Assembly: GCA_963921825.1 (NCBI GenBank)
Contig: OY997591.1
Location: 17,913,515-17,977,514, forward strand
Direction of reading: 5' to 3'
Source of the DNA: Erodium maritimum
Lineage: Eukaryota; Streptophyta; Magnoliopsida; Geraniales; Geraniaceae
DNA: 64,000 nucleotides
Under the pieces are notes generated by a model, which was not told the DNA's origin, ran no database searches, and worked only from the letters and a program-made list of their open reading frames with translations. Every line of letters begins with the position of its first letter. Positions within the stretch are counted from its first letter, which is position 1. Position numbers and translations under genes: made by a program. Below are positions 37,167 to 49,084 of this stretch, piece after piece.

Positions 37167-40100
37167 ATGGAGTTTTACCTCATCCTGCTTTGTTTATTGG
37201 CCTTCTTCTTACCCTTCCGCCTCATCCTCCGCCGCGCCTCTCCAGCCAAGAACCTCCCTCCGGGACCCACAGGCCTCCCCATCATCGGGAACCTCCACCA
37301 ACTGGGGCCCATGCCCCACGTGTCCCTCTCCCGCATGACCGACCTCTACGGCCCCCTCATCTCCCTCCGCCTCGGCTCCCTCACCACGGTCGTCGCCTCC
37401 TCGCCTGACCTCGCCAAGGAGATCCTCCAGAAGAACGACCAGTCCTTCGCCAACCGCCCCGTCCCGGACGCCGTCGCTTCGCAGCCCCACGTGGAGGGCA
37501 CCCTCGCCTGGGTCCCTGGCGACCACCACTGGCGCAACCGCCGCCGCGTCTGCAGCACCCAGATGTTCACCGCCGCCCGCCTCGACTCCCTCGAGCACTT
37601 GCGCCTCGCGAAGGTCCGGCAGCTGCTGGCACATATCCGGGGCCACTGTGCCGCTGCAACGCCGGTGGACGTGGGGGCGCTGGCGTTCGCGGCCACGCTG
37701 AACCTGATATCGAACACGGTGTTCTCGACGGATATAGTGGACCCGGAGTTCGAGAGCGCCGGGGAGTTTAAGGAAGTGGTGTGGCGCATAATGGAGATGG
37801 CTGGGAAGCCGAACCTGTCGGACTACTTTCCGGCGATGAAGAGGTTTGACGTGCAAGGAGTGAGGAGGTACGTGAAGCCCTCATACTTGAGGTTGCACGA
37901 GATCTTTGATGTCCTTATCGACAAGCGCTTGCAGGAGAGAGCCACCGGTAAGGCCCAAGCTGCCGGTGACTTCTTGGATGTCCTCCTCGATCAGGTCCAA
38001 GAGGACGGCTCCGATTTCACCACTTTGACCATCAAACCCTTGATTCTAGTAAGATTTCATTCCTCGTAAATTCATTACCTATCACTTTAGTAATTACTTG
38101 AAATCATTACATATAATGGTTGCTCAATAATTAAAATTGGCTGTCTATATCGGAGTAACGAAGCTACTTGACTGACGGACATAGAGCCTCAGCCAAGTAT
38201 TATAATTGGTCGGTCAGGAAACTTACCGTCGAACAATTTGTCAACCAAATTTCTTCGGCTTTAAATGATTTACATTTTCATCGCCCATGAAAATTATGCG
38301 TAACATCGAAAGTGTGATGATTAATTGACCCGTTGATATACATCTTGATCCCTCCACCCATCAGTTCGAGCTTTTGGGTTGGATAGGGCTTTAACAATTC
38401 CTCAAAAAATAGGAGTACGGACGTAGTTTTTTTTCATCATAAACATAATTAACGATCGTCGGTATTGTATTTTCATAATCGAGGAAAGGTCTTCCTCCAT
38501 GAGATAAGATTTTTCATCACAGAAGATTGATGTCCTGGTGATGATATAATGTTTGGGAAATTTGGAAATTACAATTAGTTTAAACCCCAAAATAAATTGT
38601 ATATGAGAGGATTTGAATTATGGTTGTTCAAGTAAAAGCGTATGAAGTTAACTTAATTACATGTATTGTAGCTTTTTATTATTTATTTTACTATACTTTA
38701 TTATAAGGTAATTTTCATCACAATGTCCTAACTATTAATTTTTTTCACCTCAATACCCTAGGATGCATTTTTTTTTCATTTTGATACCCGCCGTCAATTT
38801 GTCATCCATTTTTGGATGAAAACACTTAAAAAGTCCATAATACCACCCACTAACAATCAAAATTTTAAAAGCATGCCATTGGTTTTCAAAATTTATTTAA
38901 AAAAAATCAGTTTTTAACGTCATAAGAATGATTTCTAGAGTAGTGAGGTGCCACAAAAAATAGTTAGGGTATTGAGGTGAAATAAAGCCATTCTAGGGTA
39001 TTGAGGTGCCACTAAAAATAGTTAGGGTATTGGGGTGAAAAAAATTAATTGTTAGAGTATTGAGGTGGAAATTACCCTATATTATATACTAAATTCTCGT
39101 ACTACACCAAATTTTGAAATAAAAATATAGATAATTGAAAAGTATTTATTGTGAACTCTGCACGTTTTAATGCATGAGAAATAATACACTATAAGTATTT
39201 GCAAAAAAATAATACATCGTAAGTATTTGCAAAATGTTCATAGTTCATAAGAAGTTTATATTAATTATCTATATTTTTATTTTAAATTTTGAATTTTGGT
39301 ATAGTACGGGAATATAGTAATAATAAAGTATACTAAACTAAACAATAAAAGGCTATAATGTACGTAAGTAATTTGGCTCAAGTGATTAAGTTCAAACATT
39401 TTTTTATTGAACAACCATATGGTTCAAATTCTCTCACATACAATTTATCTTGAGGTTAAACTAAAAGTAATGAGGGTATTTTTGTTCTAAATTATTTCAA
39501 AAACATATATTTTCTAATATTAAATTATAAAGACATACTAAAAAATATGTTATATTATAAAGAATAGATTTCCAAATTTCTCTAAGATTTTTAATCACAA
39601 GGGTCTGCTGTCCTATGTGATGAAAAACTTTATTTTAATCACGTAGGAATTGAAATATCGTTTCTTAGATTAGTATGGGGTGGTGGTTGACTACCAATGT
39701 CATATACTAGTTACTTATTATTAGTTAAACATGACATTAATAATTGGGTAATTTGTGATAGGTGGAATGTTTACATCAGATACTTCTATTCACATAATTA
39801 TTATACTTTGTTCAGTGGACATTATATTGATATAAATTATATAAGAAAACATATGTACATAACTACAAGATACGTGTGAAAATGAGAGATGCATAACGCT
39901 TTTGGTGTAGAGAAACATATGAAGCATATATAACTTACACAGAACGCCAACTATATAGTCATGCATAGCAGGTAGCATTAATTTTGGGTAACCACATTGA
40001 TGCTGATTTTCTCCATGACATGTACCAAAGCAATCGCAATCTGCTGACTTTCACCATTCGACAGCTAATAAGTCTTACAAACTTTGTCTCGATTTGTACT

Positions 40101-41406
40101 TCGCATCTTTATGTAATTCTTAAATAGCCAGGGTGACATTTGTTAAAGTAGGTGAAAAATATCATTTAATTAAACGTCTAGGACGTTCTAACGAAACGCC
40201 ACTAAAACCAACTAAGACATAAACTAGAAACCAAATAAAAGCTAAGAAAGAATGATGAACACTGCTCAAGGTAGGGTCGGTAAATCGCTGGGGCCCCTGA
40301 ATGTGACACTTTTAATTTAATGTAAAACAAACATGTGTTCGTCAGTGATGAGGGAGGGAGGAAGCGGTTTAGGAGGCAACGACGACAATGACTTTAGAGA
40401 CGGCGACAACGGCGGCCAGGGAGATGGACGCGCCAGTAGCAGCATCAACGAAAATCATCAGAATTACAGAGGTGATGCCGAACAGAATCCGAGAGAAAAA
40501 CCTTAACAAAATTCTCAAGAAGAGACGTATGAGAATAATTGTTGAAAACAAATTCATAAAATACGAATAGGAGAGGAGTCATGACAAAAGTCATGATAAT
40601 AGCTATAACCGTCATGACTATAGGCGGCTAAGTGAAAGAGGGTGTTCTCAAAAGCTTTTTGCTTGTAGGTATTGTTTTGTTTTGTGGCTTACATAATACA
40701 ATATAAAATTTTCACTTATATGAAAGGTTTGACACGTCACCTTTTAAATATACTTTTGAATTTGTGTATGACATCAATCTTTAACGCCTGAAATTACTAA
40801 CAGGATCTATTCATTGCCGGAAGCGACACATCGGGAATCACAACGGAGTGGGCGATGGCGGAGCTGCTTCGCAAGCCTGAGACGATGGAGAAGTTAAGAA
40901 ATGAGTTGATGGAAGTGATCGGCAGCGACGGTGAAGTGAAGGAGTCGGACATTCACCGGCTTCCTTACCTGCGAGCAGTGATCAAGGAGACTCTCCGGCT
41001 CCACCCGGCAGCTCCACTGCTGTTGCCTTACGTGGCCGGGAACGACACCGTGATAGGAGGGTGCATGGTGCCTAAGGGGACTCAGGTGATGATCAATGCT
41101 TGGTTGATGGGGAGGAGCGACAAGTATTGGGACGAGCCGTTGTCGTTCATGCCGGAACGGTTCTTGGAGTCGAGCGTGGACTACAAAGGCCGTGATTTCG
41201 AGTACTTGCCGTTCGGGGCGGGGCGGAGGATCTGCCCGGGGCTGCCGCTGGCGGAGAGGATGGTGGCGCTCATGCTGGCTTCTATTCTCCATGCTTTTCA
41301 CTGGAAGCTTCCCGAGGGAACCACGCCCGTGACCCTTGATATGAGAGAGCAGTTTGGGATCACCTTGAAGAAAGCTGTGTCGCTCTGTGCTATTCCGGTC
41401 GTATGA
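37167..41406 (+). CDS. Cytochrome P450, CYP76-like
   Basis: Exon 1 (37167-38048) and exon 2 (40804-41406, TGA) join in phase 0 to 494 residues, normal for the family. An N-terminal membrane anchor (residues 3-21) is followed by PPGP (31-34). Oxygen-binding helix AGSDTS is at 299-304, ETLR (ExxR) at 356-359, PERF at 411-414, and heme loop FGAGRRICPG at 431-440 with Cys438 as the iron ligand. SSPDLAKEILQKND, LKPLIL-like helix context and the intron position are typical of CYP76, which includes geraniol 8-hydroxylases and diterpene oxidases. The substrate cannot be read from sequence. The first in-frame ATG is 37167; ATG 37148 is out of frame and near the expected transcript start. Exon 1 is very GC-rich at third positions and declines toward its end. 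All key residues are intact. Confidence 0.93.
38705..39075. mobile_element. MITE with long terminal inverted repeats
   Basis: It begins GGTAATTTTCATCACAATG and ends with the complementary TTGAGGTGGAAATTACC. Internal phrases TAGTTAGGGTATTGAGGTG repeat within the right arm. It is related to the larger TIR element at 43288-48304 (shared CACTYAAAAAGTCCATAATA). It resembles Mutator-type MITEs (inference). Confidence 0.7.
39085..39345. mobile_element. Small inverted-repeat element (MITE)
   Basis: Arms TTCTCGTACTACACCAAA and TTTGGTATAGTACGGGAA, continued by ATATAGATAATT / AATTATCTATAT, are complementary. About 260 bp, AT-rich and non-coding, next to the previous MITE. Confidence 0.65.
40369..40557 (-). 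other. Antisense hydrophobic 62-codon open frame in the P450 intron
   Basis: The minus strand encodes a start with MNLFSTIILIRLFLRILLRF and a later ASISLAAVVAVSKVIVVVAS stretch, two likely membrane segments. Base composition (GCGGC-rich) differs from the AT-rich intron around it. I recognise no family; it may be a captured fragment or chance. Confidence 0.25.
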
Positions 41407-41664
41407 GAGTCTTCAACAAGCTATATTTAGCTGGTGTTATAGTTCAATAATACCTTTTCTCTTGGGGAATACTTTGTGTGGCTTTTACGTGGTTGTTTGC
41501 TATATTTCCTTACGAGAATTTTGTTTGATAATAGTTTATGAAGATAGATTTTGTGAGAGAAATTTTTGTGTGTTGTTTGTTTTTAATGTTTTTATCTAGA
41601 AAAAAGATTATCCATAATATTTTTTTTTTCTTATGTGGATACTTGAACGATGCTTGTAAAACTT

Positions 41665-43051
41665 TTTTTTTTGAAACGGGAAAGAGGTTGTATTACGTTC
41701 TCATCATGCTTACAAGGTGGGACCTAACAGTCCCGGATACCAGCTTTTGTCCCGATCGGCCGTGGCCCATCGGGCGCACATGGTTCCATACATATAGTCT
41801 GATTTGTTTCGCAGATCCGAACTCAAGAGTTCCTCGATCCACTGTTTCGAAACGCAAGTAAATAACGGAACATAAACTATCTAGCCAAAACATTATTTGC
41901 CCTAAACCAAATAAACCGAAATGAAATGCAGCCTTGGTTGCGGATTCCCCGAGACTTCTCGGCCTTAGACGTCCCGGGTCTGTGGGTATAGTCCCCTGAC
42001 GGTCCTTCCCACCCCCGCCCTGGGGGATCATTCATCCCCCGGGGGATTGTAGTCCCCCGGGCTGACTTCCCATTCCTGCACTTGCTCGGTGTTGGTTGGA
42101 AGCATCTTGGACTCCGGCTTATGACCCGTCTTAATCACCCTGAGTCTTGGTCCAACAGCAGTGGTGAATCGCAGGATCCCCCGACGGGCCAAGGTGCAGT
42201 CCTTCAGATCTCCCAATCTCGGATCAGGCTTCGCCCCCTTTGCCCCGATCTTCAGGTGTGATTTTGGGCTTGGGATTACCTCTCCATGGCGTTTGGTTGC
42301 CGTTGGCGTCGGGACCAAAACCCTAACGGTAGTACTTCGGTTGCCATGGTTTGCATGTCCCCTACTGGTCGCGAACCTCCTGGGGTTTGCATGTGTCGTG
42401 GAGCGATGATCCATTCCAGGGTGTAATCCGATTCCCGAGTTAGCATACCCTGGCTGGTAAGCCGATGACCAGGAGAAGTAGTGCACAGGATCCCATTGGT
42501 AGGGCGGGATAACGGGGTGTACCAGTGAGGGGACGGGAGCCAGACCCTGATGAAAAAGCTCCTGTCGTTGGATTCCTTGGTCCCAATCCGGTTGGGGTCG
42601 ACGATTACAGTGACTGGCGGCTAGAGGCCGGGCGGGCTCCGGTATAGGGTGACTCCAGGGAGACGGGTGCAACCACGTCTGATCGTGGATCACACCATGC
42701 ATGGACCACCCATGGTTATGCAAGGTCAATGTCGGATTGGGGTGATCGATCATGAAGGGGCGAGATTGATCGGTCGTGAGAAGGGGTGGGGGGGGGGGGG
42801 GGGGGGGGAGGTCCGACAGCCATGGTGCCCTAGAGGGCTGGCCATCGTACTGGCGGCGTGAGATGGGTAAAACCATATTGCTGGTGCGAGACGGAAGAGG
42901 GATGAGGAAGGAGAGGTTGCAGAACAGTGAGGGACAGACGGTGACTGACGGAATACCGACGGCGACGGCGGTGGCTGCTATTGTAAACCCTAAGTAAGGT
43001 ATGAGAGGAACCTCAGTGAACTGTGTGGAGAGCTTTTTTTTTTTTACTAGT
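41665..43051 (-). mobile_element. LINE copy C with 16-bp target duplication
   Basis: GATGCTTGTAAAACTT (41649-41664) and GATGCTCGTAAAACTT (43052-43067) flank the insertion with one mismatch. The left edge is a T-run, meaning an A tail on minus. One 282-codon frame lies on minus (42028-42876), with no endonuclease or reverse transcriptase. It probably derives from LINE ORF1 plus 3' end; the leader (43030-42877) contains TTAGGGTTTACAATAGCAGC. Confidence 0.8.
42028..42876 (-). CDS. Uninterrupted 282-codon frame in LINE copy C
   Basis: It starts ATG (MVLPISRRQYDGQPSRAPWL) and runs to a stop before the A tail. Residues near 25 form a proline run encoded by a C-run of about 24 bases (G-run at 42786-42810 on plus). 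The C-terminal half is basic (KSHLKIGAKGAKPDPRLGDL). I see no RRM, zinc knuckle or enzyme motif. It is likely the tail of a LINE ORF1 protein, but this rests on position only. Confidence 0.45.
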   Translation of the reverse strand: MVLPISRRQYDGQPSRAPWLSDLPPPPPPPPLLTTDQSRPFMIDHPNPTLTLHNHGWSMHGVIHDQTWLHPSPWSHPIPEPARPLAASHCNRRPQPDWDQGIQRQELFHQGLAPVPSLVHPVIPPYQWDPVHYFSWSSAYQPGYANSGIGLHPGMDHRSTTHANPRRFATSRGHANHGNRSTTVRVLVPTPTATKRHGEVIPSPKSHLKIGAKGAKPDPRLGDLKDCTLARRGILRFTTAVGPRLRVIKTGHKPESKMLPTNTEQVQEWEVSPGDYNPPGDE

Positions 43052-43484
43052 GATGCTCGTAAAACTTAGTAAGGTGTTATGCTAACCAATTGAATGAGTT
43101 TTACCCAAAATAACAGTCAACTAAATAGATGAGTCATACTGATGTTCACGTGGATGTTTATGTTAAATGATTGTTATTCCTAGTCTTGTATGGTTCAATC
43201 TTATATTTGAAGATTCTGAAAAGAGTGTCACAAGAAAGTGTATAAGAAGTGTTGTGTTTATATTTATTATTGAACATTTTATTTGAAGTTTATTTTATCT
43301 CATTATGTGTCAAAATTCTTGTTTACATCTCATTATCCTAACTATAGTTTGTTGTAATTTACTGTTCTATCTATAAGTTTAGTTGCACTTTATTACCTAC
43401 AATTAGTTTTTATCAATTTTCCATCCATTTTCCATCCAGACACTCAAAAAGTCCATAATACCCCTGACTAACAGTCAAAATTTC

Positions 43485-45266
43485 AAACTTTGGTATCTAA
43501 CTCTACCCTAATTCTTGCTCAATCAAATGGCTCTCTCTTCTCTCTCGTCATCACGATTTCGCCGGAGATCCAAATCTGTCAATGGACTTTTGGCGGAGGT
43601 GACTGTGGCTTTGGGGTCAATCGTGATGGCGTTGAATCATGTGTTAACAATTTCAGTGGGTTCGATGAAGGCTCATGCTGATTCAGGGGTATTGAAGAAG
43701 CGTCATGCCTCCAAGGTTAGGATCAGAAAGGGTTCGACAGAGGAGAAGAAACATGAAGTGGAGACAGATCCCGTTTCGGATCATATCCATGTTCGTCGTA
43801 CCAAACGGAAAAAGAGGAGAGCTCAGGGCGCATCACCTTCTGGTTCTTGTGATGCGGCAGGGTCTGATGGCATTGCTTCTTGTGACAAGTTGGAGTCAGC
43901 ATTAGTTCTTCGTGTTGGCTCAGAGTCGTAGAGGGTCGCTGATATGAAGCACTGGTATCAAAGGTTGTTCGTCGGAATCGGGCAGTGGGAAACGGCAGGT
44001 TCATTGAACAAGAGGATGGGGTTTTTGTGAACAACTTACCGTTCGAATCATCGGAAGAATGGAATCGAAATGTGTTCAGACCCTTTGGTACGATCATATC
44101 CATAAGCGTTCCCAAACGACCGAGTTGAAGCGATCGATATTTCGGTTTTGTCTATTTCGATTCAAAAGATGCAGCAACCAAGGCGATCGAGGTCTTGAAT
44201 GGGTTTAGGATCGATGGTTATGTGTTATTTGTCGCCATGCCCTGGCGTCGCCGGACGTTAGCAGCTCCGACGGGAGACTTTGTTAATCGGATGGTATGCT
44301 CTTTTCTAGGAGTTCCAAAACAGAGCACCCAATGGAAGTCATCGGAAACGTCGTTTTCTCTGGTGAAGCAATTCTCAAAAGGTGTGGATGTTCAGGGAAT
44401 TAAGGGGATCGACTTGGGAGTGTAGGAGGCTGGTGGGGCGACTGTAGGTACCGAGGACTCGCTAGAGAGGATTGTTCACGGCGTGGATCAGGTGAATTCA
44501 AAATCGCCGTCTGTTACGGGTGAGATTGGATTGATTAGCAATTGTGATTCTCTCGGTCTCGTTGGGGAGGATGAGATCGCGATTGCCCTTGATTCCAGGG
44601 ATTGTGATGTACTTGGGGAGGAAGACGCGACTGTTGCTGGATCGAATGGGCCTCGTGGGCCTGCACAGGGAAATATTGGTGCGGACGACCATGATTCTGG
44701 GCATGTCCTTGGAGCAGATCAGTCCAGTACAGCCTTTCAAGACCAGTTCCGTTTGAACCTGTTGCTATTGAAACATCCGATCACTTGTCAGCGGGTCAAC
44801 CCCCACAACAGGTGGCATCTCCGTGAAAGGATGCTCTCGTACATTCGAAACATGTGAGCCACCCCCTTAAGCGTTTGACATAATTTTATACCTTAGAACC
44901 AAAGGTCTCTTTGGATCAGCAAAGGTATGCCCCTCCTGTCGATATTGGGAAACAGGTTCAACAAGTTCGAAACGGAAAAACTCAAGTCGTAGCTTCGTCT
45001 CATGGTACCGACGCATGGACTACAATTTGTGAGTTGGCTGCCAAGAAGAAGGCTGCGACGACTCCTTGTTGACCTCGGGAGGCGAGGATTGGCGGGGATT
45101 CTGTTTTTTTTTCCTGTTTTTTTTGCTCTTTGTTTTTTCTTTCTTTGAAAAGGCTAGACCTTTTGGCTCCCTTCGTTGGTTCCTACCGTGGTTCTTCTTG
45201 AAGTAGGGCATTCTGATTTCTTTTTGGAATTAGTCTTACTAATAAATTTTCGAGCTTATAAAAAAA
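43485..45266 (+). mobile_element. LINE copy D, RRM-type ORF1 without ORF2
   Basis: ACAGTCAAAATTTC (43471-43484) and ACAGTCAAATTTTC (45267-45280) flank it. It ends AATAAATTTTCGAGCTTATAAAAAA. ORF1 pieces include a frame from ATG 43527 to 43931 rich in basic residues (RRTKRKKRR). An RRM follows (about 44015-44250) with FVNNLPFESSEEWNR and FGFVYFDSKDAATKAIEVLN. Frames are broken at least twice. No endonuclease or reverse transcriptase is present. RRM-bearing ORF1 is known from the BNR-type L1 subclade of plants. Confidence 0.82.
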
Positions 45267-45280
45267 ACAGTCAAATTTTC

Positions 45281-46481
45281 GAACCCATGTTATTGCTTTT
45301 CAAAAATTATTTTCATTTATTCATTTACAAAAATCATTTATTTATTTTATAAAAATTAGATTTATTTTTCAAAATCTGTTTTTTATTTTTTAAAAAAAAA
45401 TATTTCATTTATAAAATTCAGAATTTATTTAAAAGAAATCAATTTTTATTTTTAAATTAATTATTTTCCTTAATCTATATAATCCTCACCTCCAACATCT
45501 TTTATTTTTATTCTTAAATTCTTATTTTCTTTAATTCAGTTTTTAAATTTATAATATTAGTTATTAATTTTGATTTCTATCTATTTATATTCATTACCAC
45601 CAATGCATGGATTTGGGTTGAATAAAAAAGGAGTTCACAACAAAAGCTCAAACCTAGAAATCTCATTTCATATTTGATTTTAATTTTTCTAAAATATGTT
45701 TCCTCAATCTATTTGTTTTTGTATTCCTCAACCAAAACAAGTATCAATTTGTATCAGTAACAAGGATCATCATGGTCAGGCGCAGAAGATGAGATGAAAA
45801 TCAGATCTAACACAAATATAATACAGACATTAGAATCCGATGAAGAAAAAATTCTAAATCCCTAAATAAAGAACAAACCATGAATCCCTAAATTTCTGAG
45901 AAATTTCTCAGCAAAACCAATCCAAAACCCCACCCACCACTGTCTGCATCATCGACAGCGGAATCAGTGGCTCCTCCGTCGCCCACTTCTTCTGCCAATA
46001 CTCTCTTGACCCCAACACATCCGCCCCACTTCCTCCGTCAATACTTTTCGAACCCCACCCTCATCCGCTCCATCCGGTTCTTCGAGAGAGAGGTTCGGGA
46101 TTTTTATAGATTCTTGCAGAGCTTCTCCGACGTCGTGTAGTTTGGATGCTATTGGCTCCGTGCTGAGGCGGTTGGTGATCGTGAACATGTTGGCTCTATG
46201 CTGAGGCGAGCTTGTGGACGATGAGAGGACCAGACGGGTGTGTCATTTAAGGTCTATGGAGGAGATCTACTGTGCTTTGAGGTCTGTGTCATTTGAGGTC
46301 AACGAGACGAGAGAGAAATGGGTCTTGATGGAGTGGAGGGGGGTGGCGGCTGAATGGGTAGATAGAGAGACAATGAAATAGAAAGGGTTAGAAATAGATT
46401 AGGTTAAAAATAAAAGGGTAGTATTGTTATTTAAAAAAAAATTAGCGTCACGTGGCAGACACATGACCATTTTCCATCCAT
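45281..46481. other. Interior of the TIR element with a possible captured gene fragment
   Basis: AT-rich sequence to about 45780, then a mixed region. The minus strand at 45964-46188 has an open frame starting MFTITNRLSTEPIASKLHDV, acidic in the middle and ending basic. I cannot name it. A captured host exon is possible, as in Pack-MULEs. Confidence 0.3.
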
Positions 46482-48169
46482 TGTTAGTCTTAGTGCCCGT
46501 AGTTCAATCCTAAATGTCCAAATGTATATATCATCGTTAGCAATAAAATTAAAGCAGCTTTATATTACTTATGTGTTGGAGTAATATATCGATGTGTGCT
46601 CTGATCTATGCCCACAATGCGAATAGAACCATAGATCGAGATAGATCACACTCGATGGGCCCCTAGTCAACAAAGCTTCACTAGAAGCGACTAGTATGAA
46701 ACATGGCTATTTATGGCTTACGTTCTGTTAGTCATTGGAATGGGATTCCAGAGTCTGATCATAGATATCATGTGGGACATGATATTGGACGACCCGCCCT
46801 GAATATGTGCCATAGATTTAAGTCTTAAACATATTCAGTGTCGTAGCTTGTCATGTATCTTAGACCAAGGAGTCTTTGTGATTGCTATGTAGTCAACAAC
46901 TGAGTTTGACCTGAGCCTAACGTTGTCCGTAACAGGGCTTCCACAACGGCCATGATTGGCTTGGGGACGGGCTACATGAGTGACACGAAAGAAGGCTAAG
47001 GGATTTATCCCTCATACTGAGGTATGGGAAAGATATCGGTTCTCGGCCGCTTGATCGAGAGTGACTGAAAGAACAACATGGCCATGCACATGATACTGGG
47101 TATCATATATTCAGTCATCTCACATATCAAGGAACAACGATTGAGAATAATAAGGATGACGGCTTTATGCCTTATCTCAATCAGGATATCGGAGATAAAA
47201 GGATAATGATAGGGACGACGGAAAGGTTAGAATCGACAGGGTCGATTCGTTATGCAGTGTCAGGCAATACTAAAGTCTTGTTAGTTGCCACTTAAATAAG
47301 ATCAAGTAAAATGGGATTTTACGTTGATCTATTGACATGCATAAACCTAAGGGTCACACCTGAAGGTGAAACTCATTGACACATTTATGGAGAATGGCCA
47401 AAAGGGAGTTGTCTCGGGACATGAACAAAACTAGGTTTTGGGTCATGTGCCCGTAAGTGAATAGGACTTCACGGATCGAGACAAGGCTTGGAGTCTTGGG
47501 ATTGATCGCGCTGGATAATGTTGGACATTTCCGGTATGGAAGGCTTGGAGGCGACGAGCGAATCACGGGACCTTGTTGGAAATGGCCATGGGTCATGTTC
47601 CAAGAGGCCCATGAAAGGCCCATGCAACCAAGGCCCATGGAACTAATTAATCAAGTCTTGATTAATTAGTACTAAGTAAGCAAGACAAGGATTAAGGTGT
47701 TGGTGATTCACCACCTAACCCAATCTTGTCTTGCCATACTTTGTCCTATTTACACCTTACTTGACACCATACTTGTCTCATGCCTTTAGTTGGACAAGTA
47801 TGAGTTTTGTTATGTTTAAGTCATCTTTTTTCAACATATCAAACACAAGACAAAAATAGGAAACACAAATTCTCCCTCCTCTCCATGGCAATTTTGGGTT
47901 TGGCTAGTTTCCACCTCCATTTTTGTGATCTTGAGTCCTCAAAGAGAAGAACTACGTGGATTTGATTCCCATGTGGATACGTAGGAGTCTTGGAGACTCA
48001 ATCCAATCATTCGTTACCCGGTGTTCTTGTTTTGGTAAGAACTAGTGCTGTATTTTTCTCTTGTGAATCCATTCTTTGTTAGTTGTTTCATGGTTTTAAT
48101 CGCCTCTTGGTTTTCATTGATTTTCCGCTGTGAGTTGGTTCATCTCCAACCCTATCTCGAGACCCAACA
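46482..48169 (+). mobile_element. Solo LTR of the Copia family
   Basis: 1688 bp from TGTTAGTCTTAGTGCCCG to GAGACCCAACA, aligning end to end with the LTRs at 8803 and 15574 but more diverged. Flanking pentamers TCCAT and AAAAT do not match, so the target duplication is lost or the LTR formed by recombination between two elements. Confidence 0.9.
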
Positions 48170-48304
48170 AAAATGGATGGAAATTGACCCTAGGTACTAA
48201 CGTGGAAAAAGACTCATAGTTAAGGTAATGAGGTGCAACAAATCATAGTTAGGGTAGTGAGATGCAAATCAAGAATTATAGGATAGGGAGATGAAATTAA
48301 CCCC

Positions 48305-49079
48305 TCTATTTATACACCTTTTTGTACCATTAGGAAAGGGATGAACACTTCATGAAATGGGAGGTGAGTCAAGATAACTGATTTACCCGTTGTGGTGATG
48401 TAGTCGCTTTTGTTATTAGTCCAATCAACACAAGAGAACTCTTGAAAAATAATAGTGTTGCTAATCAGTGCTCAACTGTTGGTGATTGCATATGCTTAGA
48501 GAGTTTATTACAAGCGGAATGGGACTTTTAGATATTTCATGCTACCCACTACCCATTGTGATTTTTAATAGATGTTTAAAACATTTTACTCGGATAAGAT
48601 ATTCATGACAAAAAAATGAATATCTTAACCCAAACAAACATGATATCCTAAAAATTTAACGTTTTTGGAGGCAAACAATATAGAAGTTTATCTAACCTTC
48701 TTCAAAATACACCATAACATATAACATTTCAATTTTCAACACAAACCCTTAACCCTAGTAACTTTGATTTGAAAACCTTAAACCATTATGTTCCTAGCTT
48801 AACACTACTGACAATACAAACTTTAATGGTTAACGAATACAAAAATAGGTATCCCTAAATCCTTTTATACTACCTACCCGTACTCAAACCGTATGCCCTA
48901 AAACCCTTCCTCTTTCTAGGTCAACCCTACAATAACTAATGTTCAAAGATTACAGAAACGAAAAAGAGGGGAGAGAATCGTATCATTAATGATCTGGAGA
49001 CGACGAAATTGAGAAATTGGGGTTTCTGAGAGATGAATTCTGGGTTGCGAGACAAGGATTCGAGGGTGAGTTCCGAGTT
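48305..49079. other. AT-rich intergenic sequence
   Basis: About 775 bp, AT-rich with some A/T runs. I see no gene or recognisable repeat. Confidence 0.45.
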
Positions 49080-49084
49080 CAAAC

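Larger units (their letters stand above)
38505..39635. mobile_element. Inverted-repeat element in the P450 intron
   Basis: Arm 38505-38707 pairs with the reverse complement of about 39312-39635. Shared stretches include TTTTTCATCACA, GAAATTTGGAAAT, AAATTGTATRTGAGAG and ATACTTTATTAT. The right arm carries extra AT-rich sequence. Two smaller inverted-repeat elements sit between the arms. It is non-coding; superfamily not determined. Confidence 0.65.
43288..48304. mobile_element. TIR element (Mutator-like) carrying nested insertions
   Basis: The left arm (43288 to about 43470) is complementary to the right arm (about 48175-48304). Matches include ATCTCAYTA..CCTAACTATRGTTTGTTG against CAACAAATCATAGTTAGGG, and CAATTTTCCATCCATTTT against AAAATGGATGGAAATTG. 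Without the nested LINE (43485-45266) and solo LTR (46482-48169) it is about 1.5 kb. Long TIRs and the related MITE at 38705 suggest a Mutator-type element. No transposase and no clear target duplication were seen. Confidence 0.6.

Noticed and set aside
37209-37856. 215-codon open frame on minus opposite the P450
   Set aside because: It is a shadow of the GC-rich first P450 exon and has no protein signature.
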